64,000 nt of DNA from Mytilus californianus (taxonomy: Eukaryota > Mollusca > Bivalvia > Mytilida > Mytilidae), in assembly GCF_021869535.1 (NCBI RefSeq), contig NW_026262668.1, positions 72,499,558 through 72,563,557 of the forward strand, in the 5' to 3' direction. Every line of letters begins with the position of its first letter. Within the stretch, counting starts at the first letter, position 1. Positions 1-13,500 of this stretch are shown one piece after another. Below the pieces are notes generated by a model. It saw nothing but the letters and a program-made list of their open reading frames with translations. It ran no database searches and was not told where the DNA came from. The position numbers and the translations under genes are program-made.

Positions 1-353
1 AAATACATGTTTTAGAAAGAATTGAAACTACAGCATGCACTTTCAAGCAAAACAAATTTAGAATACTGAAATATAGGGTTTCAGCATTTAAGGTCTTCAA
101 AGGCAGTCTATTTTATTTCTGAAAAATAAATGAAAACCAGAATATGACTTGATTCAATTAGAAATTAGATTCTGACTAGCACAAGCACAAGTGATCCCCC
201 ACACTAGCACTGTACAGTTTAACTTCAGGGTTAAACCATGCATTTATAATTTTTAAACTGTACTTGCTTAATTCTTTCTTATTTTATTTCATATTAATGC
301 TGATGTCATCAGTAAATAAAAATGTTTAAGAAGAAAAAATCTTGTTTCTTTTT

Positions 354-1399
354 GTCGAGCCTGCGACTTTTGTTGCAAAAGCGAGACATAGCGATCCTAC
401 ATTCCGTCGACGTCGTCAGTGTCGGCGGCGTCCACAAATATTCACTCTGTGGTTAAAGTTTTTCAAATTTTAATAACTTTCTTAAACTAACCTGCATTTC
501 AACCAAACTTGGACAGAAGCTTGTTAATGATCATAAGATAGTATCCAGAAGTAAATTTTGTAAAAAGAAAATCTTGTTTATCCATATTTTACTCATAAAT
601 GGACTTAGTTTTTCTGCCAGTTAACATAACATTCACTCTGTGGTTAAAGTTTTTCAAATTTTAATAACTTTCTTAAACTATCCTAGATTTGTACCAAACT
701 TGGACAGAAGCTTGTTTATAATCATAAGATAATATCCAGAGGAAAATTTTGTAAAAAAAAATCCTGTTTATCCGTATTTTACTGGACCTAGTTTTTCTGC
801 CAGTTAACATAACATTCACTCTGTGGTTAAAGTTTTTCAAATTTCAATAACTTTCTTAAACTATCCTGGATTTGTACCACACTTGGACAGAAGCTTGTTT
901 GTGATCATAAGATAGTATTCAAAAGTAAATTTTGTTAAAAAAACCCAACCTGTGTATCCGTATTGTACTTATAAATGGACTTAGTTTTTCTGCCAGTTAA
1001 CATAACACTCACACTGTGGTTAAAGTTTGTCAAATTTTAATAACTTTCTTAAACTATCCTGGATTTGTACCAAACTTGGACAGAAGCTTGTTTATCATCA
1101 AAAGCTAGTATCTAGACGGAAATTTTGTAAAAATTTATTTCCTGTTTTTCCGTATATTACTTATAAATGGACTTAGTTTTATTCCAGTTAACATTACGTA
1201 CAGTCTGCAGTTAAAGTTTTTAAAACATTTATTAGATTCATAAACCTTCTTGGATTTTTACCAAACTTGAACAGAACTTCTTACAATCAAAAGATAGTAT
1301 CTAGAGGAAAATTTTTAATAATTTTTTCCCCATTTTTGTTGAGCCTGCAACTAACAGCAAAAGTAGGCGAGACACTGGGTTCTGCAGAACCCTTTCGAA
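354..1399 (+). repeat. Non-coding dispersed element, GTCGAGCC family, copy 1
   Basis: Starts with a short imperfect palindrome around 358-385, then a CGTCGTC-rich stretch, then about 4.7 tandem units of 182-195 bp (each beginning near TTCACTCTGTGGTTAAAG at 441, 632, 814 and 1009) and ends in a hairpin GGGTTCTGCAGAACCC followed by TTTCGAA and a T-run. No ORF. T-runs flank both ends. A second copy is at 33658-34341. Confidence 0.85.
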
Positions 1400-1447
1400 T
1401 TTTTTAAGTACTCTTTAATTTCAATATACTGCATTTTATTTTTACAG

Positions 1448-1551
1448 AAAATGTGATGTAAATGAAGTGAAACAAATTTTAACAGATGAAAATGTACTGG
1501 AGAATACTGATGGAAATTTTACTCTGCTACACATAGCATGTCTGTCTGGAA
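1448..1551 (+). CDS. TNNI3K: TNNI3K window exon 1, first ankyrin unit
   Basis: Acceptor tttacag, donor gtaagt. Reads [11 protein letters not shown]...LLHIACLSG, matching the start of the ankyrin region of vertebrate TNNI3K. The first base is the last base of a split codon; the exon ends in phase 1. No start codon is present, so earlier exons lie outside the window. Confidence 0.85.
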
Positions 1552-4500
1552 GTAAGTTTTAGTTGACAGTTGTCTCAACTAATCTAATATTTTTACTGTA
1601 ATTTTTGTCTGAACCGTGACAAATTCTCGGAAGTATTACTTATGAATGCTGTTTTGGGTGTTCTGGTCTGTGACAATGCCGTTGTTAGTTGTTTTACTTT
1701 GTAGAAAGGTCAGGTTATTGGGAACCAGAAAGGTAAGTCAATGACAGTTGGTTTGCAGTTGTACTACCATTAGCTGATCTGATTTCCATGAAGATTAATT
1801 GATGCCACCCCCTCAGTTATGATTCATTGAATTTGAAAATTTGCATAGTTTACATGTTAAAATTGTGATTTGGTCAGTTTAAGAGAAACCACTTAGGAAA
1901 AGTCAATGATATTTGGTATGCAGTTGAATAGCATTGGGACATCTCATGCTCCATTTCCTTGGAGTTTTTTTGCCTTGCCTCTCATTCATGGTCTATTGAC
2001 TTTAAAAGTGTGTCAATAGTTTATTATGTAGAAATAGTTACAGTTTTTCCTAACCTCTTATTTCTTGGTTTACTGTTGTTGGTAACATTTATGTATTATT
2101 GGTTTTATATTTATGGTTAACTTTGCATTATTAAAAAAAAGTTTTAGAATGACACAGAAAAGCTTCATGTATTATTTTTTCATTTATTTCAGCAAGTAGA
2201 TCATTAGTAGACTTATTGATAAAGAGTGGTGTTCAACCATGTGTTCTGACTAAAAATCAGTTTGCAGCCATACATTTGGCAACTTACAAGGTATATTTCA
2301 TGGTAATCACAAAATCTTAACTTACATGATATGTTATTAACAACGTAAATACACTATAAAAATTCATCTGATTGAAAAATGAGAAATTCATCTGCATAAA
2401 ATGACTTTCAGCATTGTTTAAACTGAAATAAAAACAGTGATAATTTGTAGAAATAAGCATGAGTTTACTAGAAAAAAGTGAGAGAAAAAAACTGAGCTAT
2501 AAATATAAACTTGAAAGATCAGTCAAAACTGGACCCTAATTGAACTAGCAACCAGTCTAGACCAGACTTAACAAAATATACTGGAGACCTGTCTTAATTT
2601 GTATTTTAGCAAATTGTAATCAGTATGAAGTGGGAATGTCAAAAGTAACAGTAGTTGAATACTCAAATGAAATCGAAACAGAACTTATTTCATAATTATT
2701 AGATTGACATAGAAATACGATACTACATGTATAAGTTATTTGTGACTAATCAAACACCAAAAATTCAAGGACAACACACAACACCATGGTCCAAATGAAC
2801 AAAAAGACAAATAACCAATGGTCCACAAATGAAATACAGAAGAGAATCAAAGAATAAATAACTCAAACCCCACTAAATCTGGAGGAGATTCAAGTGATCC
2901 TTAATGGCAAGCACCTCCTGCTCAATTAGAAACACATAGTTGCTAATAGCTTGTCAAAATTCAGAGACCAGTAATATTGTGAAGATTATGGGTTCTATCC
3001 CCGTCTGGCTCTAACCAAAAATTTAGAAATAAGTATTCTCTGCTTTGTAGACAGGTAAGAATCATTAAGGAGTTAGAGCAAAGACTGATCAGAATAATGT
3101 GTCTGAATAAAAAAAATGTAGAGATGTGGTATTATTGCATATGAGACAACTATCCATCAGAGTTTATATCACTGTATGACCTTCAACAATGAGAAAAACC
3201 CATACAGTATAGTCAGCTCTGAGTACGGTGATATGTCTTCTGTGCTGCATACTGTTACTTTGTGAACTAGTATGTTCTAACACTTCAAGGACGTAGTCAA
3301 ATAGTCTGTCAGTCTAGTACAAAGTAGTGTATGTTCATATGTCATTAGCATGTTATCTTCCTGAATATGCATTTAATATTTTCTGCAGGATGGTATGCAG
3401 CCATCAATGAAATAATTAGTTTTAAGTCCTGAAAGGGGTAAAAGTGGCAGCATTATGACCATGACAAATGAACCATATTTTGCTTGAAATTGAAATATAC
3501 CTTAATTAATTACAGGGTGATATTGAATGTGTGCAATATTTATTAGAGCATGACAATGTTGATGTTAACCTACCAGGAAACAGTGGTATTACTCCTCTAC
3601 ACATTGCTGCTATGTGTGGCCACTCTGAGGTAAGGCGTGTCAGAGATAAAGAAATGTATGCTTAAAACTATTAAATGAATTGGATGGAAAATATTTGAGA
3701 TGAAGATGGTTGACAGCATAATATTTTTGTTGTTGATAATTGAGTATTGTGCTGACTGTTTTTGTAATAGACTAGCATTTAAAAAATTACACTATGAAAA
3801 TATGTCTGCTTAAGGGTGTAGATAAGTTTTTCAAACAGAATAAATATAAACATGATAAAGGTTAACGTTATGACTATTTAAAAAAAAAAATGTATGTATA
3901 TTATATTCAGGAAACAAACTGTAAGCAATTTGACCATGTTGACTTTAACTGCACTCACTGAAAATCTCATTGTTATTCACTAATAATAAGGGTAGGTTGG
4001 GTACATAAACACATATAGTATATAGTTTTTCTTTGCCCTGGAAAAAAATTAAAAATGAAGCTGTTCATATATACTGTATACAATTTCTAATTTTTTGGGG
4101 CATTTTTATATTATATTTAGTTTAATACTAAAGTAAAAACACATTGGGTTTGATGGTCTTATGTGCCATCATCTAATCTTATGATGTTTTCTAAAATGTC
4201 TATTTTTCATATCATGTAATGTCACAGAGATAAACATATTCATAACATTTTTAGCTTACCAGTCTTTTGCTTGAAAATGGTGGTTTAATAAACAAAGGAG
4301 ATGCTGTGAAGTTTTCACCACTTCACCTGGCTTGTAATTTTGGTCATGACAAGGTATTTATATACTTATTATTTTTAATTTTGCTAACATACATGTAGTT
4401 AGTTTTGGTGTGTCTGTCAGTGTGTCAGTTAATCATTCCAGAACTTCTTTTCTAAACCAGAAAATGGATTTCAATGATCGTTTAGCACAGAATGGCACTA

Positions 4501-7500
4501 AGCTCATCATTTATGAAGATAATTACAATCCAGGTTTCTATTTCTCAAATCACTTGTATATGATAATAGTAAAAAAACCAACAGAACTCTATATATCAGG
4601 TTGATGATTTAATAAACTGTCCACTTATCAAAATTGCATAGTATTAAAACCTTTTTAGCTCACCTGACCTGAAAGGTCAAGTGAGCTTTTCTCATCACTT
4701 TGCGTCCGTCGTCCTGCGTCCGTCGTCCGTCGTCCGTCGTCCGTAAACTTATACAAAAATCTTCTCCTCTGAAACTACTTGGCCAAATTAAACCAAACTT
4801 GGCCACAATCATCATTGGGGTATCTAGTTTTAAAAATGTGTCCGGTGACCCGGCCAACCAACCAAGATGGCCGCCATGGCTAAATATAGAACATAGGGGT
4901 AAAATGTAGATTTTGGCTTATATCTCTGAAACCAAAGCATTTAGAGCAAATCTGACATGGGGGTAAAATTGTTTATCAGGTCAAGATCTATCTGCCCTGA
5001 AATTTTCAGATGAATCTGACAACCCGTTGTTGGGTTGCTGCCCCTGAATTGGTAATTTTAAGGAAATTTTGCCGTTTTTGGTTATTATCTTGAATATTAT
5101 TATAGATAGAGATAAACTGTAAACAGCAATAATGTTCAGCAAAGTAAGATCTACAATTTAGTCAACTTGACCAAAATAGTCAGTTGACCCCTTAAGGAGT
5201 TATTGCCCTTTATAGTCAATTTTTAACCATTTTTCGTAAATTTTTGTAATCTTATACAAAAATCTTCTCCTCTGAAACTACTAAGACAAATTTAACCAAA
5301 CTTAGCCACAATCATCATTAGGGTATCTAGTTCAAAAAATGTGTCCGATGACCCCGCCGCCGAACCAAGATGGCCGACATGGCTAAAAAATAGTACATAG
5401 GGTAAAATGCAGCTTTTGGCTCATATCTCTGAAACCAAAGCATTTAGAGCAAATATGATATGGGGTAAAATTGTTTATCAGGTCAAGATCTATCTGCCCT
5501 GAAATTTTCAGACCAATCAGGCAACAAGTTGTTGGGTTGCTGCCCCTGAATTGGTAATTTTAAGGAAATTTGCTGTTTTTGGTTATTATCTTGAATATTA
5601 TTATAGATAGAGATAAACTGTAAACAGCAATAATGTTCAGCAAAGTGAGATCTACAATTAAGTCAAACTTGACCAAAATGGTCAGTTGACCCCTAAAGGA
5701 GTGATTGCCCTTTATAGTCAATTTTTAACCATTTTTCGTAAATTTTTGTAATCTTTTACAAAAATCTTCTCCTCTGAAACTACTAAGACAAATTTAACCA
5801 AACTTGTCCACAATCATCATTAGGGTATCTAGTTTTAAAAATGTGTCCAATGACCCCGCCCGCGAACCAAGATGGCCGACATGGCTAAAGAATAGTACAT
5901 AGGGTAAAATGCAGTTTTTGGCTCATATCTCTGAAACCAAAGCATTTAGAGCAAATCTGACAGGATAAAATTGTTCATTAGGTCAAGATCTATCTGCTTC
6001 GAAATTTTCAGATAAATCTGACAACCTGTTGTTGGGTTGCTGCCCCTGAATTGGTAATTTTAAGGAAATATTGCCGTTTTTGGTTATTATCTTGAATATT
6101 ATTATAGATAGAGATAAACTGTAAACAGCAATAATGTTCATCAAAGTAAAATCTACAAATAAGTCAACTTGACCTAAATGGTCAGTTGACCCCTTAAGGA
6201 GTTATTGCCCTTTATAGTCAATTTTTAACCATTTTTCGTAAATTTTTGTAATCTTTTACTAAAATCTTCTCCTCTGAAACTACTAAGACAAATTTAACCA
6301 AACTTGTCCACAATCATCATTTGGGTATCTAGTTTAAAAAATGTGTCCGATGACCCTGCCCGCGAACCAAGATGGCCGACATGGCTAAAAAATAATACAT
6401 AGGGTATGTATATAGATAGAGATTAATTGTAAACAGCAATAATGTACAGCAAAGTAAGTTCTACAAATAAGTCAACATGACCTAAATTGTCAATTGACCC
6501 CTTAAGGAGTTATTGCCCTTTATAGTCAATTTTTTACAATTTTCATAAATTTTGTAAATTTTTGTAAATTTTTACAAAATATTTTCCACTGTAACTACTG
6601 GGCCAAGTTCATTATAGATAGAGATAATTGTAAGCAGCAAGAATGTTCAGTAAAGTAAGATCTACAAACACATCACCATCACCAAAACACAATTTTGTCA
6701 TGAATCCATCTGTGTCCTTTGTTTAATATGCACATATACCAAGGTGAGCGACACAGGCTCTTTAGAGCCTCTAGTTATTTCAAGTACAGGTAACAATTTC
6801 AAAAACATATAATGGATAGAGTTTGCCTAGTTGGCCAAGTGATATTTACCTGCTGTAGGTTACTTCATCCTAACAAAACTGCTGTATGTGTTTCGGCCTT
6901 GCTCCAGTCATTTAAGGGAAAGACAGTCAATCTATGGGGTTCCAGTTAAGTACCCCCTTTAGGTCACAAGGTTACATTTGAAAATTGCCTCAAGTCCCCA
7001 TCTCACTTTTAAACAAACTATACAGTTCTGAACTTATCTAATTCGTGTAAACCAAAAAGTTCATCCTGAGGAGAAATAATTTCAATGATTCTTAAGTACT
7101 TTATGGAATTATTTCTCCTCAGGATGAATTTTTTGTTTTACATATATAAAGTGTCATTAGAGATATTTATGAGTTATTATAGTTACTAGTTGCACTTAAG
7201 CTATTTAAAACATTGTTTGCAGTTCTTTCTTTTTTATGGTCCTACAGTCCCACGGTAGTGTGCTTGCTTCAAGTAAGAGAGGTCATGGGTTTGATCCTCA
7301 GCTGGGTCAAACTGAAGACCAAAAAAATGGTATTTGCTGCTTCTCCACTAAGCATGCAGCATTTAAAAGTAAAAGCGAAGACTGATGAGCTGGAAGTAAG
7401 AATAATGGGTCCTGGTAGAATGACATGTCTTCCTGTGGATTGTTACCTTAATATTCATATCACATAAGCATGTTCTCACAGTATACATGTGATATTTGCC

Positions 7501-10500
7501 ACTGGATGTTAAACACCAATCCAATGCATCATCTTTTATGTTCCAATATAGCTAATGTAAATATATTTTCTTTTGAAGGTTGTAGAACTTCTGATTTCTT
7601 GTGGAGCTGATATCAACATATCTGGTGGGGTTGGGGACAGACCTTTACATTTAGCATGTTCCAAAGGGCATTTAAATATTACCAAGTTGTTAATCAATGG
7701 TACTTCTAAGCAAATAGCAGACGGTAGGTCCAAATTTAAATTTCTTGTATATGTATTTAAAGAATTTAAAGTTGTTTTGGTAGACTTTCATCATTAATTG
7801 TGTCTAAATTGATAATACTGTACACTATTGTTATGAATGACTATACAATTCTTAAGTACAAGAAAGAATTAGCATGCAAGGTAAATTGACAAAATAAAGC
7901 ACTCATCAAGATTTTAAGATTTGGTTGTATTATAAACCCTAAAAAGAAACCTACATGTGATATGATATGCTCGTCAAAGACAGACATATTATGGTGCCTG
8001 TTCATATATAAAGTACATCTCATACTTTATTAAAGTTTTCATAATGTTAAGTTCAGGAATACATGATTCTTTTATTATATTTAACCACAGTGTGAATGTC
8101 CTTCTGTCTGTCCTTTCCACACAAAGTACATGGTTTGTCCATTTAATTCCTCCTACAGTTTTTAATTTTGAACTTTAATTACATTATTCAGGGTGTTATT
8201 ACATATAATAAGATTTTCCGTATTATCAGGATTTGGATTTTTGTCAAACTTTCCATGAATGACTAGATGTATATCTCTTGTCTGGCTAACTTCTACAGTT
8301 TTTCAACTAGAACTTTTTTCATAATGAAGAGTGTTTGTGCATATTTGAAAGCTGTGTCTTATTACAGGGTTTTTATTTTCTTTTAATCTTTCTCAAATGA
8401 CAGGATGCTGAACTTAGTCTTTTTCCCCTTAATATCTTTGTCATTACATAAAAAATGTGGTACAAATTTTTGATGACTTTTCATTTGACAAATAGAATTT
8501 TCTGTTAGTGTATATAAATGTAGGTCAATCCCAAATTCACCAATATCAGTAGTTAACTGGATATGACATTTACCTAGTACATATTTTGTATTATGAACTG
8601 TTGCAGGTTTTTTGTACCTCCTATTAACTATGCAAAACTTAAGTAATGAAGTTTGATAGAAAAAACAATAAATTGTCCTACAGAATGGAATAAATTTTAA
8701 CTATTCTTATCATTCTTATAATACTTTTTCCCCAGTGAATGTGACAGATGATGAGGAGCACAGACCAATACATTTTTGTTGTAAATCAGGACATCTGATG
8801 GTGCTACATTATCTTCTAGAACACCAAGCTGAAGCACATGGTGAAAATATCTATGGTGATACTCCACTTCATTTGTAAGTCAAAATTTGATACACAGCTT
8901 CATTGATAAATTGAAATTTCATATATAAATTCTACCACACTGCCTCTTTGATTATGATATTTAGCCTCAGCAGTTATTTTTTTATTTGCGCAATAAATAT
9001 GCACACTTTTACACACAGCATGGGGATCATTATTTGCTATATACCTTACTTAGATTGAGTTGTATAGCGACTCATATAAGCATACTTATTGGGAGATCAT
9101 TGATAGTCTCTGTTAAATTTATTCACACTTTTCTGGACTTTGGCTGATTTGGATCTTGACATTTGGTATTGCTATTGCTTACCTCTTATGCGTTTTTATG
9201 CCCCCGCCATTGCTGAGGGAGCATTAAGTTTCACCCTTGTCCGTCCGTACATCCGTCCATCCGTCCGTCCAATCATCCCAAAATTGGTTTCCGTTTTCTA
9301 ACTTTAGTTTGCCTCAACCAAATGTTATGAAACTATACACAATGCTTATTACCCCAAAACACAGATCAAGTTTGAATAATGGTGGTGTCACTTTTAACGT
9401 TCTAGAGTTATGTCCCTTTACAAATCGAAAAATCGCTGAATTTTTCGTTTCCGTTCTTTAACTTTAGTTTGCCTCAACAAAATGTTATGAAACTTATACA
9501 CAATGCTTATTACCACAAAACACAGATCAAGTTTGAATTTTGGTGGCGTCACTTTTAATGTTCTAGAGTTATGCCCCTTTACAAATAAAAAAATCACTGA
9601 ATTTTTTCGTTTCCTTTCTCTAATTTTAGCTTGCCTCAACCAAATGGTATGAAATTTATACATAATGCTTATTACCACAAAACTCTGATCAAGTACAAAT
9701 TTGGGTAGCGTCACTTCTACGGTTCTTGAGTTAGGTCCTTTTATAATGTTATATGCAAGTGGGGGCATCATTTGTGTTCCATGGACACATTCCCCATTTA
9801 TTTTGTGTGGTAACTGTCTCAATAACATATACCCCACATCTCTTTTTATTCATATTTGTACAGATGGCAGTAAATAAAAGTAATCGATGATATTGTATAG
9901 TTCTATATTTTGTATATTTTCACAGTATATATGTATTAAATTTTTCAGAGCTTGCTACAACGCCAAAGTAGAAGTTGTTAAACAGCTTGTATCTCTCACC
10001 GGTCCTGATAGTCTGGTAAAGGAGAACTTGTTTGGTGAAACACCACTTCACAGTGCATGTACCAATGGCAGGAGTCTAGAATTAATCAAATTCCTGTTAG
10101 AACAACCAGTAGTCAATATAAACTGTCAGGGTAAAGATGGTCACACTGGTAATTCATTGTTTCATATATAAAACCTAATATATTGTCAAACCAAGGATTA
10201 ATTGGTACACTTAAACTTTAGTCACAGAGGTATTCATTGTTGCATGTGCTAATTAACAAAATAATAACACAAGAAACCAGACATTATTGTTAAAAGAGGA
10301 TATATGATAAGAACAATAGCACTGCTGCAATGTAGAAGGTTAACTAACAAATTGGCAATTCTTATGCACTATTTTTGTATGATAAACTTTTACTGAGTGA
10401 TTAACCTGCTGCAACCACAGATGATGAAGTGGCTTAAATATTTGATTTTTATGGAATAGATCTGGGAATCAGGTGTACAAGCTGTCCATGCTGTGCTCCA

Positions 10501-13500
10501 TTTTATAGCATTCACATGGCATTGTTTATTTTATATTTAGACTTATAATCCTGAAGGATTTAAGTAATGTACTGATAGAAAACATAACATTTTACATATT
10601 CAAGCTTCTATTTACGGGATATTTTTGTACATCCTTTTATGAATATGCCTTGAAAATAATAATAAATAAAATAACTAATGATTTTTTATAACCATCTTTC
10701 AAACAATTTTTCTGATTTGTTTCTTACTTTATTGACTTTAAAGAACAGAACAGTTTTTATACGCCTGTTTACGGGACGTATTATGGTATACCGTTGACCG
10801 TCTGTCCGTCCGTCCGTCTGTCCGTCCGTCCGTCGTCAACATGTCGGACATTAACTCAAAAAAGCTTTAACCAATATGCATGAAACTTTGGTGAATTGTT
10901 TATATCTATTGACATGAGCTCCCTTTTGTTTTTTATAAATTTCAGATTTACCATTTCTGAGTTTAGGGGTTTTATTCATTAAAAAAGGGGGGATTTTCCA
11001 GTTTTCTGACAATAACTCGAGAATGCTTTCACCAACTTGCAAGAAATTTTGGTGAATTGTTTATATCTATTGAATTGAGCTCCCTCTCGATTTTTATAAA
11101 TTTTAGATTTTATGTTTCTGAGTTACAGGGTTTTATTCATAAAAAAAGGGTGATTTTCCAGTTTTCAAACAATAACTAAAAAATTCTTTCAGCAGTTCTC
11201 ATGAAACTTTGGTGAATTGTTTATATCTGTTGATGTAAGCTCCCTTTAGAATTTTATAAATTTTAGATTTTACATTTCTGAGTTATGGGGTTTTATTCAT
11301 TAAAAAAGGGGGGATTTTCCAGTTTTTGGACAATAACTCAAAAATGCTTTCAGCAGTTCTCATGAAACTTTGATGAATTATTTATAGCTATTGATGTAAT
11401 TGTAACAGTAAATTTGGTCCGGTAGTAAAATTTGTCCGCCAGACTTTTTTTCCTAGTTAATCAAGTCCATGACCATTATTTTACTAGGAATTTAAGTCCC
11501 AGGACAAATTTTCCTAGGAAAATAAGTCCATAGCTAGTAAAATATGTCTGGCACTTATTTTCCTAGGAAAAATTGTCCTAAGACTTGTTTTTCTAGTAAT
11601 TTTTATTATATTTTAAAAATTATTGAAAATAAAAAAAACATTTTCTTAGTTAATAAAAGGACATTGCCGGACGTTATAACCTAGGCATGTTAATGACATG
11701 GACATGATGTCCTAGGAAAATTATTCTGGGGACATAAATTTTATAAAAATATTAATACACAACTCTAAAACAATATTAAAACATAACATTTAAATTTAAC
11801 TTTCAAAATAAAGGGAATGGACGTTTTTACCTAGGAATATTAATGACATGGACATGATTTCCTAGGAAAATTAGTCTGGTGACATGAATTTTATTAAAAT
11901 GTTAATGCACATCTCTTAAACAATATTAAAATATAAATATTGAATTTCCATTGTTAACATGTAAATAATTTGTTTCATTAAAATTTTCCTTTTAAAATAA
12001 ATGGCATGGACGTTTTTACCTAGGAATATTAATGACATTGACATGATTTCCTAGGAAAATTAGTCTGGAGACAAACATATTATGGGGACATGAATTTTAT
12101 TAAAAATATAAATACACAACTCTTAAACAATATTAAAACTTAATATTTAAATTTCCAATATTGTTTAAATGTAAATGATTTGATTCATTAATATTTTTCC
12201 TATAAAAAAAAAGAACATGGACGTTTTTACCTAGGAATATTAATGACATGGACTTGAATTCCTAGGAAAATTAGTCTGGGGACATAAATTACTAACATCG
12301 GACTAAAAATACTAGTAAATTCTGTAACCATGGACTTTTTATACTAGTAATATGTGTCCACCCGGACATATTTTACCAGGACAAATTTATCTCTTACATA
12401 ATCCCCCTATTGATTTTCATAAATTTCAAATATGACATTGAAAAGAAATTGAACTTTATTTGTTTATATATAGTCTGACAACAGATTTACTAAGTATTGC
12501 GCAACAGCATAGTGTATTGCACAACAGCAAGAAATCTTTAATTGAATATAAATTCAATTCATATAACCAATTTCAAGTTCTTTGACTACATTTATTCAGA
12601 AACCTATAAGGCTTAAATTAAAATATTGTTTGTTTGCAGTTTACCGACCGACCCTCGAAAATCCGCCCGACTGTGAAAATTTTATTGCTTTTAATTTGAA
12701 GAAATTATTTTTATTTTTCTATTGACGCAATCAGGAACTTCTAGTCGTTTCCGGAATTGATTTAAAGTCTGGGTCGATTTACACGTTTCAAGTTCGGTTT
12801 TTCTTACCTTCTTGTCAAGCGTACATGGGACCGTTTAATAATAAAGCACATGGAGATTGTTTACAGGTATCGATGAAGACATGGAGGAGTACTTTGCGCT
12901 GTCGTTTTCTGTCAATTTTAAAACAAATAACAACCAAAAAAGTTTAATAGTAAACTGTTTATACAGATTCAGACAGATATCATTGACGATTTGAGAACGC
13001 ATGATGCAGCGGATATTCATAAAACCGACACGATAACCGTTTCAATCTCAAACAGATCGGGTACAGAATCTCTTGAGCCTGACTTTATGGAACCAATATC
13101 AGTGGTTAAACAATTTGACAGCAGCCTGAAGTATGCCATAGTTTCTATAAAACGTTGTAAAGACAACAAGGATGAAACCACTTCTCCATGACTTCATGGA
13201 TACCTGTAAACACGCCAGGAAGGGCGCATTTGAAATTTATAATCGATAGACAATGCCAAATCTATAAGAAGCCACAGAAACTACACAAAGATGAAAAGAA
13301 AATGAATGGTTGGCTTGTAAAAATAAATATACTTTCTCTATGTTAAATCTATCTTCTATTGCAATGAGTATGCTCCTTTAGGATAAGGGGAGCTACCCCA
13401 CTCATTGCAATTCTTCTCCCTCTTACAATATTAAATATACCCAAACAGTGTGGCTTGTGTGAATTGAATTAAAACATGTCCTTAGGAGCTATGCTGCCAT

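Noticed and set aside
7233..7310. Functional tRNA gene
   Set aside because: Only A- and B-box-like text is present, no cloverleaf; it is the head of a SINE.
9418..9837. 139-codon minus-strand ORF
   Set aside because: It covers tandem units of the GCCCCC-hairpin repeat; residues repeat with the DNA unit and resemble no protein.
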